Positions 1 through 6,055 of a DNA stretch of 10,076 nucleotides are shown one piece after another (the first letter of the stretch is position 1; each line of letters opens with the position of its first letter). A model generated the notes under the pieces. The model did not search any database and was not told the origin of the DNA. It saw only the letters and a program-made list of their open reading frames with translations. The stretch is from Verrucomicrobiota bacterium. GTDB taxonomy: Bacteria > Verrucomicrobiota > Verrucomicrobiia > Limisphaerales > UBA11358. The DNA lies in assembly GCA_021323835.1 (NCBI GenBank), contig JAJPKI010000061.1, positions 1 to 10,076 of the forward strand, in the 5' to 3' direction. The translations under genes were made by a program, and so were the position numbers.

Positions 1-75
1 TACGGCACAGCGGTTTTTGTCGAAGCGTCGTAAAATTTTCAAAGCATTTAGCGGAGCTTGTGGCAGAATAATGCG
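1..75 (+). other. Left edge: likely tail of an unidentified upstream gene plus short leader
   Basis: All three forward frames are open from the window edge, so the owner cannot be fixed. Frame 1 ends in TAA at 31-33 with residues YGTAVFVEAS, and its codons (GCG, GTC, GAA, TCG) look most like the rest of the window. Frame 2 ends in TGA at 77-79, which would overlap the ATG at 76 in an ATGA arrangement, with the basic tail FKAFSGACGRIMR. Frame 3 ends in TAA at 69-71 with KHLAELVAE. Any of them would put the upstream gene in the same transcription unit as the RND transporter. No product can be assigned from so few residues. Confidence 0.35.
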
Positions 76-1263
76 ATGAAGGCGTTGACGCGAAAAAGTC
101 TGCTCGCCCGCGCGCTCGGCAAATTGGCCGATGGCGTGATTCTTCAGCCGCGCTGGTTTTTTTATCCGCAACTGATTTTGTTCCTCGGCTCGATTGCTTA
201 CACGATTTTCTTTTTACAGTTCGACATGGACCGCGACCATTTGGTCGGTTCAAATCAATCCTACCAAAAAAATTATTTGGTCTTTCGAAAAGAATTTCCG
301 CAGCCGGACGATTTAGTCGTCGTCGTGCAAAGCGATGACATCGAGAAAAACCGGCAGTTCATCGAGCGCATCGGCGCGAAAATGAAAGCGGAAACGAATT
401 TGTTCGTGGATGTTTTTTACAAAGGCATGCCGGATTTGGGGAAAAAAGCGCTGCTGTTTTTGGACGAGGATGATTTGACGAATTTACAGGGCAAATTGAA
501 CGACGAAATGCCGTTCGTGCAGCAATTTTCGCAGACGACGAATCTGATTTCCTTCTTCGACCAAATCAACACGGCGTTTCGCACGTCGCCGCGCGAAGAA
601 AACGCGCAAACCAAATCGCTCCTCGATGCCATTCCCGCGCTGCAACAAATTGTTTCGCAAGCGGACGACGGCTTGAAACGGCCCGGCAATCCGCCGTCGC
701 CGGGCGTCATGGCGTTATTTGACCCGAGCGCCGTCGCGTCGAATTACATCACATTTGCGGATGGAAAAATGTTCATCGCCACCGCGCACGCGCCGAGCGA
801 AGCCATCAACGATGTGCCGCCGACTCTTGGAATGTTGATTAAAAACGCAATTCTCGAAAATTTTTTCCATAAACGCACCACGACCGGCGATTTGAACAGC
901 GACGCCGTCGAGCGGTTGCGCGAATTGGCAATACAAACACAGGCGGAAGTCGGCGGCGTGAACGTCGGCATCACCGGCCAGCCGGTTTTGGATTATGATG
1001 AGATGACGCAATCGCAAAAGGACACGACGTTGGCCGGCATCGTGTCGCTGTTTTTGTGCGCGTTGATTTTTATTTACGGCTACAACGAAACCGGCCGGCC
1101 GATTAAAGCGACGATTTGCCTTATCGTCGGCATGGCTTACACGCTGGCGTTCGCGACGCTCGCCGTCGGACATTTGAATGTTCTGACAATTACCTTCGTG
1201 CCAATTCTCATCGGTTTGGCAATTGATTACGCGGTGCATTTGGTCACGCGCTACGAAGAATAA
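76..1263 (+). CDS. HpnN-like/MMPL RND transporter, N-terminal part (ends at an in-frame TAA)
   Basis: This is the first 395-401 residues of an RND-superfamily inner-membrane transporter resembling HpnN, the hopanoid-associated transporter, and MMPL lipid exporters. Numbering from a possible TTG at 58: TM1 about 31-52, then a large periplasmic domain to about 325 with the family-like stretch FPQPDDLVVVV near 80-90, then TM2 about 326-343, TM3 about 349-372 and TM4 about 374-396. TM4 ends in GLAIDYAVHLVTRYEE, the RND proton-relay-type motif, with Asp390 and His394. I prefer the ATG at 76 over the TTG at 58; neither has a Shine-Dalgarno motif. The frame stops at TAA 1261-1263 and continues in the same frame, so this is one gene cut by a nonsense codon, with only four of about twelve membrane segments here. 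The membership in the RND/MMPL family is clear; the hopanoid substrate is inference, because no hopanoid synthesis gene is visible. Confidence 0.8.
   Translation: MKALTRKSLLARALGKLADGVILQPRWFFYPQLILFLGSIAYTIFFLQFDMDRDHLVGSNQSYQKNYLVFRKEFPQPDDLVVVVQSDDIEKNRQFIERIGAKMKAETNLFVDVFYKGMPDLGKKALLFLDEDDLTNLQGKLNDEMPFVQQFSQTTNLISFFDQINTAFRTSPREENAQTKSLLDAIPALQQIVSQADDGLKRPGNPPSPGVMALFDPSAVASNYITFADGKMFIATAHAPSEAINDVPPTLGMLIKNAILENFFHKRTTTGDLNSDAVERLRELAIQTQAEVGGVNVGITGQPVLDYDEMTQSQKDTTLAGIVSLFLCALIFIYGYNETGRPIKATICLIVGMAYTLAFATLAVGHLNVLTITFVPILIGLAIDYAVHLVTRYEE
1261..1263 (+). other. In-frame TAA interrupting the RND transporter gene
   Basis: The codons read GAA GAA TAA TTG CGC within the sequence RYEE-stop-LRCGRTKESALKTAM. 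Related transporters usually carry a charged run here, just after TM4, so a GAA-to-TAA (G to T) change is the simplest explanation. The frame before and after is open and family-like. TAA is also the normal terminator of four other genes in the window, so the codon is not reassigned. A TTG follows directly and could in principle allow re-initiation. Confidence 0.9.
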
Positions 1264-2907
1264 TTGCGCTGCGGTCGCACGAAGGAATCCGCGCTGAAAA
1301 CGGCGATGGTTTGCACGGGCCAGGGAATTTTCACCGGCGCATTGACAACGTCGGGCGCGTTTATCGCAATGTATTTCACGGATTTCAAAGGCATTTCGGA
1401 AATGGGAATTATTTGCGGCGGCGGTTTGCTGCTGTGTTTTATTCCAATGATGACGCTGCTGCCGATTTTGCTGTTGCGCGGGCGGCAAAATGTTTTAGAC
1501 ATCAAAATGAGCGCGATGCGCCGGCGCGAAAAAATCGAAAATATCTGGCTGCAACGGCCGATTATTGTTTCGGCTATCACGGGCGCGCTATGCATCGCGG
1601 CGGCAACACAAATTCCGCGCCTGCGATTCGATTACAATTTGTTGCACATGCAAAGCGAAGGCTTGCCGGCGGTCGAGTTCGAGCAAAAGCTGATTGATTC
1701 GGGCGGCAAATCGGTTTTGTTCGGCGCGGTCATGGCCAATTCGCTCGACGACGCGCTGGCGCTGGAAAAAAAATTGCGCGCGCTGACCAATACCGTTGCC
1801 GACGTGGAATCAGTCGTGGATTACATGGCGCAAGACGCCGCGCCGAAATTAAAAATTATTGGTGAAGTCAAAAATGCGCTCGCGCCGTTGAAATTCAATC
1901 CGCCGGACGCGCAGCCCGTGGATATCACAAATCTTTCGACCACATTGTATTCCACGTCTGGTTATTTGGGTGCGGCGCTGGAGGAAATTGGGACGAACAA
2001 CCCGGATATTTCGCCGAAACCATTGGCGTCGTTGCGCGTCGCGATTGAAAATTTTCGCAGAGACATGCTTGCAGACGATTCAAGCGAACGCGATGAACAC
2101 GCAAAAAAATTGGCGGTATTTCAAGTGGCATTCCTCAATGACATTCGCAACACCTTTGAAATTTTGAAAAATCAGGACGACAGCGGGCCGTTGCGTCCGG
2201 ATGATTTGCCGCCCGCGCTGCACGACCGGTTTATCGGCGTCACCGGAAAAATTCTTTTGATGGTTGACCCGAAAAAAGATTTGAACGACCGCGCCAATCA
2301 AAAAGAATTTTTAGACGAAGTGCGCGCGATTGTTCCGAACATCACCGGCACACCGGTGCAACTTTACGAATACACCGATTTGCTCAAGAACAGTTATTTG
2401 CAGGCGGCGTGGTATTCGCTCATCGCGATTACGTTAATGGTGTTTTTCCATTTTCGCAGCCCGCTCGCCGTCGTGCTCGCGCTAATTCCCGTTGGCATCG
2501 GCGCGTTATGGCTCGTCGGATTGATGGGCGCGGTCGGCGCGGAATTTAATCCGGCGAACATCATGACGTTGCCGCTCGTCATTGGCATCGGCGTCACCAA
2601 TGGCGTCAACATTTTGAATCGTTACGCCGAGGAAGGCACGCCGAGCATCTTGACGCGTAGCACCGGCAAAGCCGTGCTCGTGTCGGGATTGACCGCGATT
2701 GCGGGATTCGGCAGTCTCATTCTCGCGAAACATCGCGGCATTCACAGCCTCGGCTGCATAATGTCCTTGGGTATCGCGACGTGTATGATTGCAGGATTAA
2801 CTTTTTTGCCGGCGCTGCTGAACTTGATCGGAAAATATTACGCGCTGATAAAACAACAACCCAGTGTCAGCAAATCGCCGACACCGGGTCAGGAGGAACC
2901 GAGGTAA
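1264..2907 (+). CDS. HpnN-like/MMPL RND transporter, C-terminal part (downstream of in-frame TAA)
   Basis: This continues the same reading frame as the preceding part. Numbering from the TTG at 1264: TM5 about 20-38, TM6 about 47-72, TM7 about 98-118, a second periplasmic domain about 120-375, TM8 about 378-397, TM9 about 400-424, TM10 about 430-450, TM11 about 469-488 and TM12 about 497-524, then a short polar cytoplasmic tail. With the first part the full protein would be near 945 residues, a reasonable size for HpnN-like proteins. TM10 carries GIGVTNGVNILNRY: the Asp common at this place in the second repeat is Thr445. If expressed separately the start is unknown: TTG 1264 touches the stop, and ATG 1306 (residue 15) is the first Met; neither has a Shine-Dalgarno motif. 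No further stop or frameshift is visible, so any decay is recent or the stop is tolerated or artefactual. Confidence 0.78.
   Translation: MRCGRTKESALKTAMVCTGQGIFTGALTTSGAFIAMYFTDFKGISEMGIICGGGLLLCFIPMMTLLPILLLRGRQNVLDIKMSAMRRREKIENIWLQRPIIVSAITGALCIAAATQIPRLRFDYNLLHMQSEGLPAVEFEQKLIDSGGKSVLFGAVMANSLDDALALEKKLRALTNTVADVESVVDYMAQDAAPKLKIIGEVKNALAPLKFNPPDAQPVDITNLSTTLYSTSGYLGAALEEIGTNNPDISPKPLASLRVAIENFRRDMLADDSSERDEHAKKLAVFQVAFLNDIRNTFEILKNQDDSGPLRPDDLPPALHDRFIGVTGKILLMVDPKKDLNDRANQKEFLDEVRAIVPNITGTPVQLYEYTDLLKNSYLQAAWYSLIAITLMVFFHFRSPLAVVLALIPVGIGALWLVGLMGAVGAEFNPANIMTLPLVIGIGVTNGVNILNRYAEEGTPSILTRSTGKAVLVSGLTAIAGFGSLILAKHRGIHSLGCIMSLGIATCMIAGLTFLPALLNLIGKYYALIKQQPSVSKSPTPGQEEPR
2859..2889 (+). 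repeat. Inverted repeat in last codons of the RND gene
   Basis: ACCCAGTGTC (2859-2868) pairs with GACACCGGGT (2880-2889), nine of ten positions matching with one A-C mismatch and an 11-base loop. It lies within the coding tail and no T-run follows it, so it does not look like a classic intrinsic terminator, though it could slow or protect the 3' end of the transcript. Confidence 0.4.
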
Positions 2908-2913
2908 AACCTC
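2901..2913 (+). repeat. Small perfect hairpin across the RND gene stop codon
   Basis: GAGGT (2901-2905) and ACCTC (2909-2913) pair perfectly around AAA; the TAA stop at 2905-2907 sits in it. The stem is only 5 bp and no T-run follows, so a termination role is weak. With the neighbouring inverted repeat at 2859-2889 it makes this a possible but non-canonical 3' end. Confidence 0.3.
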
Positions 2914-3037
2914 AAGCATGAAAATATTAAATCACGCCTGCGAAAAGGTCAACTTGAAATGTTAATATCAATGTTAAATACGGCACCTGACACACAAAAC
3001 AGCCAAAAAACAGCGTTACAATAACGATAACGTAAAA
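2908..3037 (+). promoter_or_regulatory. AT-rich gap, probable promoter region of the repeat-protein/mla operon
   Basis: This 130-bp stretch has no credible gene and is the longest non-coding gap on the + strand before the mla block, so it probably holds the operon promoter. It includes a near-direct repeat ATGTTAAT / ATGTTAAA (2959-2966 and 2971-2978). TTGAAA (2954-2959) with TAAATA (2975-2980) has only a 15-base spacer. TACAAT (3017-3022) is one base off the sigma-70 -10 hexamer but lacks a good -35 at normal distance. The promoter assignment is inferred from gene layout; no single element is convincing. Confidence 0.4.
3014..3032 (+). promoter_or_regulatory. CGTTA/TAACG inverted and direct repeats just upstream of the repeat-protein start
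   Basis: CGTTA (3014-3018) is followed by TAACG at 3022-3026, forming a 13-base palindrome with centre CAA, and TAACG recurs at 3028-3032, six bases on. The cluster ends five bases before the GTG start and covers the TACAAT hexamer. It could be an operator or a small hairpin over the ribosome entry site. The arms are short, so chance cannot be excluded. Confidence 0.3.
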
Positions 3038-4546
3038 GTGGACTTTATTCACAACATTTTGACTATTCACAAATCCGTCTGCCGACAATCATGGCATGCA
3101 TGGCAAATTTTATTAATCGCGGTTGCGTTCTCATTTTCCGCGAATGCGCAAAATAGTTCGACCAACGCGCAAAATGAATTTGTTGCCGGTCCGATATTTT
3201 CAAAATTTCCGCTGACAATCGGCGATGGCTGGCGCACAGAAATTGCAGGCCCATTTTTTTACAAGCAGCGCGACGATTCGGAAAAACTTTGGGCGTTGCC
3301 GCCATTTTTTTCTCACGAAGCCGACTCCGCGACGGATTCCGGCAAAGACGATTTTCTGTATCCGATTTTGACTTATGAATATTTCGGCACGCAACGCCGC
3401 TGGCAGTTCATTCAATTGTTCGCGACCTCCGGCGGCGACGACCCGGACAATTCCGGCAAGCATCGCGTCACCATTTTTCCATTTTATTTTTATCAACACT
3501 CGACCAATTCGGAAAAAAATTACACGGCTTTTTTTCCATTTTACGGCACGCTCAAAGACCGGCTGTTTCGCGATGAAATTCATTTTGTTATGTTTCCCAT
3601 TTATGGCCAAACGCGGAAGCACGACGTGACAAATTACAATTACGTTTATCCATTTTTCAATTTGCGCCACGGCGACGGCATGAGCGGCTGGCAATTTTGG
3701 CCGGTTGTCGGCGCGGAACATAAAGTTGCGACTTATCGCACGAACAATTGGGGCGACGCTGAGACCATTCCAGGCCACGACCATTATTTTGCGCTGTGGC
3801 CGATTCATTTCTGGCAGAACAACGGCATTGGCACGACGAATCGCGAAAAAGTCCGCGCCGATTTGCCGCTTTATTATTTAGACCGTTCGCCGATGCGCGA
3901 CCAAACGACCGTGCTCTGGCCATTTTTTTCGTGGATAAATGACCGGCAAAATAAATATCGCGAATGGGAATTGCCATATCCGTTCATCGTCATCGCGCGC
4001 GGCGAAGGCAAAACGACGACACGATTTTTTCCGTTGTTCAGCCGGGCACACAACGCGAGCAAAGAAAGCGATTTTTATTTGTGGCCGCTTTACACATTCA
4101 AAGCCGTTCACAGCGACCCGCTTGACCGCGAGCGCACGCGCATTTTGTTTTATCTGTTTCAAAATACGATGGACAAAAATACCGAGACCGGAAAATCCAA
4201 ACGCCGTGTGGACCTGTGGCCGTTGTTTGTTTATCACCGCGATTTCAACGGCGACAATCGCCTGCAAATCATCGCGCCGCTCGAAACATTTGTGCCGGAC
4301 AATCCCGACATCGAGCGCAATTGGTCGCCGCTTTGGTCCATTTGGCGTTCAGAGAACAATCCGCAAACCGATTCGCACAGCCAGTCGTTGCTTTGGAATT
4401 TGTATCGCCACGAGAAATCGCCGGACCGAAAAGAATTTTCATTTTTGTTCGGAATTTTCCAATATCAATCCGATGCGGCGCAAAAAAAACTGCGCTTATT
4501 TTTCATTCCCGTGATAAACTCGCATCGGCAAATGGCGACGAAATGA
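3038..4546 (+). CDS. Secreted protein of ~21 short aromatic/proline repeats, first gene of the mla operon
   Basis: I do not recognise a named family. From a GTG start (in-frame stop at 2975-2977, no Shine-Dalgarno motif) the 502-residue product begins with a Sec-type signal: hydrophobic core about 23-34 and likely cleavage after ANA near residue 37. The mature part repeats a core of hydrophobic/aromatic-Pro-hydrophobic-aromatic (FPFY, WPLY, WPFF, YPFF, WPLF). The core prolines lie at residues 72, 89, 109, 148, 167, 187, 205, 222, 255, 277, 295, 315, 332, 350, 395, 414, 431 and 491; the intervening units near 126, 372, 453 and 472 lack Pro. Spacing is mostly 17-23 residues, with polar Asp/Asn/Lys-rich linkers. 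This fits serial beta strands, for example an outer-membrane barrel or a periplasmic beta sheet. The C-terminus (QMATK) lacks the usual terminal aromatic of outer-membrane barrels. It lies 7 bp before mlaE, so a role in envelope lipid transport is inferred. Confidence 0.75.
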   Translation: MDFIHNILTIHKSVCRQSWHAWQILLIAVAFSFSANAQNSSTNAQNEFVAGPIFSKFPLTIGDGWRTEIAGPFFYKQRDDSEKLWALPPFFSHEADSATDSGKDDFLYPILTYEYFGTQRRWQFIQLFATSGGDDPDNSGKHRVTIFPFYFYQHSTNSEKNYTAFFPFYGTLKDRLFRDEIHFVMFPIYGQTRKHDVTNYNYVYPFFNLRHGDGMSGWQFWPVVGAEHKVATYRTNNWGDAETIPGHDHYFALWPIHFWQNNGIGTTNREKVRADLPLYYLDRSPMRDQTTVLWPFFSWINDRQNKYREWELPYPFIVIARGEGKTTTRFFPLFSRAHNASKESDFYLWPLYTFKAVHSDPLDRERTRILFYLFQNTMDKNTETGKSKRRVDLWPLFVYHRDFNGDNRLQIIAPLETFVPDNPDIERNWSPLWSIWRSENNPQTDSHSQSLLWNLYRHEKSPDRKEFSFLFGIFQYQSDAAQKKLRLFFIPVINSHRQMATK

Positions 4547-4553
4547 TTTAGAT

Positions 4554-5291
4554 ATGTTTGAAAATATCGGCGAAATTGTTTTGCTGTTTTGGCGCACGTT
4601 GATGGCGCTGCCGCTGGTGTGGCGTCAGCGGCGCAAGGTCATGGACCAATTTTTTGAAATCGGCAATGCCAGTCTGCTGATGGTTTGCGTGCTGTCATTT
4701 TTCATCGGCGCGGTCATTGCATTGCAAACCGGTCCGGTTTTGGTTGAACGCAGTTTGTCCAGCGCAGTTGGCGGCGTTGTCGGCATTTCCATTGCTAAAG
4801 AACTTGCGCCGGTGATGATGGCAATTTTAATTGCCGGACGAATTGGCTCGGCGATGGCGGCGGAAATCGGCTCGATGTGCGTGTATCAGGAAGTTGACGC
4901 GCTGCGCACGATGAACATCAATCCAATTCATTATTTGGTTTTGCCGCGGCTCGTGGCGATTGCGGTTGCGCTGCCGATGCTCGTTGTGTTTGCGATTCTT
5001 GTCGGCTGGTTCGGCGGCGCCGTTGTGGCCGAAGCGAACGACCACATTGCAATCCCGTTTAAAGCATTTTTTCATGATTTGCGCGACATCGTGGTAACCA
5101 AAGACGTCGCGAACGGCGTTTTTAAAAGTTTTTGTTTTGCGCTCATCATCGGAATTGTTTCGTGCCATCAGGGTCTCGTGACTATCGGCGGGCCGCGCGG
5201 CATTGGACGTTCGGTGACGAAAGCCGTCGTCAATTCCATCGTGCTCATCGTGATTTTTGATTACATCCTGACGCGAATTCTTTTGAAATGA
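4554..5291 (+). CDS. mlaE: MlaE-family ABC transporter permease
   Basis: The product is an inner-membrane permease of the MlaE (YrbE) family, which with MlaF and MlaD moves phospholipids between the inner membrane and the periplasmic side. The 245-residue length is normal. Family signatures are clear: ELAPVMMAILIAGRIGSA at residues 83-100, followed by AAEIG and the EVDAL element at 113-117, and GGPRGIGRSVTKAVV at 212-226. Hydrophobic segments lie about 40-60, 78-103, 128-158, 188-212 and 225-243. The ATG is 7 bp after the repeat-protein stop, and the end overlaps mlaF by ATGA, so the genes are almost surely co-transcribed and probably translationally coupled. No Shine-Dalgarno motif precedes the start. 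Direction of lipid movement cannot be told from sequence. Confidence 0.95.
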   Translation: MFENIGEIVLLFWRTLMALPLVWRQRRKVMDQFFEIGNASLLMVCVLSFFIGAVIALQTGPVLVERSLSSAVGGVVGISIAKELAPVMMAILIAGRIGSAMAAEIGSMCVYQEVDALRTMNINPIHYLVLPRLVAIAVALPMLVVFAILVGWFGGAVVAEANDHIAIPFKAFFHDLRDIVVTKDVANGVFKSFCFALIIGIVSCHQGLVTIGGPRGIGRSVTKAVVNSIVLIVIFDYILTRILLK

Positions 5292-6052
5292 ACAAATTGC
5301 CGAATAACAATTCCACCGGGGTGAGCCTGCAAGTGCGCGGGCTGCGCAAAAGTTTTGACGGCGACGAAGTGCTCAAGGGAATTGATTTTGAAGTCAAGCC
5401 CGGTGAAATTTTTGTCATCATGGGCCCGAGCGGCAGCGGCAAAAGCGTTTTGCTCAAGCATCTCATCGGACTCGAAGCGCCGGACGACGGCGAAATTTTG
5501 ATTAACGGCGAATCTGTCCATACGGAAGACATCGCGTCGAAATACCGCATGGCATTGGTATTTCAATCGGGCGCGTTGCTTAATTCGCTGACGGTTGGCG
5601 AAAATGTCGGATTGTATTTGACCGAGCACCGCTTGAAAGAGCCGGAAGAAGTTGAAAAAATTGTTTCCGAAAAATTAAGCGACGTTGGTTTAAAAGACAT
5701 TGAAAACAAAATGCCGAACGAACTTTCCGGCGGCATGAAAAAGCGCGTGGCCATTGCCCGCGCGCTGGTCATTGAGCCGCAATTGATTCTTTACGACGAA
5801 CCGACGAGCGAATTGGACCCGCTTTCATCCGTCGTTGTCGGCGAAGAAATTTTGAAATTGAAAAATCGCATCCACGTCACGTCGCTCGTCGTCTCGCACG
5901 ACCGCGATTTGGCGTTTGGCATCGCCGACCGGATTGCCATTATTCTTGACGGAAACATCGTCACCGTTGGCACGCCGGATGAAGTAAAAAATTTCAAAGA
6001 CGAAGCGGTCCAAAAATTTTTACACGCATATTTGAAACGCGAAACCGAATAG
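5288..6052 (+). CDS. mlaF: MlaF-family ABC transporter ATPase
   Basis: This is the cytoplasmic ATPase that powers the MlaE permease. The 254 residues contain the full ABC set: Walker A GPSGSGKS at 46-53, Q-loop VFQSGAL with Gln93, signature LSGGM at 146-150, Walker B LILYDE at 166-171 with the catalytic Glu171, D-loop SELDP at 174-178, and the switch His204 in SHD. The VFQSGAL and GGMKKRVAIARAL stretches are typical of the MlaF branch. The start ATG overlaps the mlaE stop (ATGA at 5288-5291), and mlaD starts 3 bp after its TAG stop. No MlaB (STAS-domain partner) gene is adjacent, unlike the E. coli operon. Many MlaEF systems outside the proteobacteria lack a neighbouring MlaB, so this need not mean loss of function. 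Confidence 0.95.
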   Translation: MNKLPNNNSTGVSLQVRGLRKSFDGDEVLKGIDFEVKPGEIFVIMGPSGSGKSVLLKHLIGLEAPDDGEILINGESVHTEDIASKYRMALVFQSGALLNSLTVGENVGLYLTEHRLKEPEEVEKIVSEKLSDVGLKDIENKMPNELSGGMKKRVAIARALVIEPQLILYDEPTSELDPLSSVVVGEEILKLKNRIHVTSLVVSHDRDLAFGIADRIAIILDGNIVTVGTPDEVKNFKDEAVQKFLHAYLKRETE

Positions 6053-6055
6053 CAT

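Noticed and set aside
681..705. Perfect 7-bp GCCCGGC/GCCGGGC inverted repeat
   Set aside because: It lies within a Pro/Gly-rich coding segment of the RND gene, where GC-rich codons make such pairing likely by chance.
1261..1263. Stop-codon reassignment as the explanation for the split RND gene
   Set aside because: TAA also ends the RND tail, mlaD, metF and the permease at family-normal lengths, TGA ends mlaE and the repeat gene, and TAG ends mlaF, so the standard bacterial code holds.
715..1488. Long open frame on the minus strand (257 codons)
   Set aside because: It lies opposite the RND gene, is rich in Gln/Arg/His in the low-complexity way of antisense frames, and crosses the real frame, which shows family motifs.
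2918..2965. 15-codon ORF (ATG to TAA) after an AGGAGG
   Set aside because: The Shine-Dalgarno-like motif is 21 bases from the ATG, too far, and the peptide is very short with no recognisable feature.
3200..3808. Minus-strand open frame (202 codons)
   Set aside because: It is antisense to the repeat protein, which has a signal peptide and a clear repeat pattern; the antisense product shows no domain-like features.
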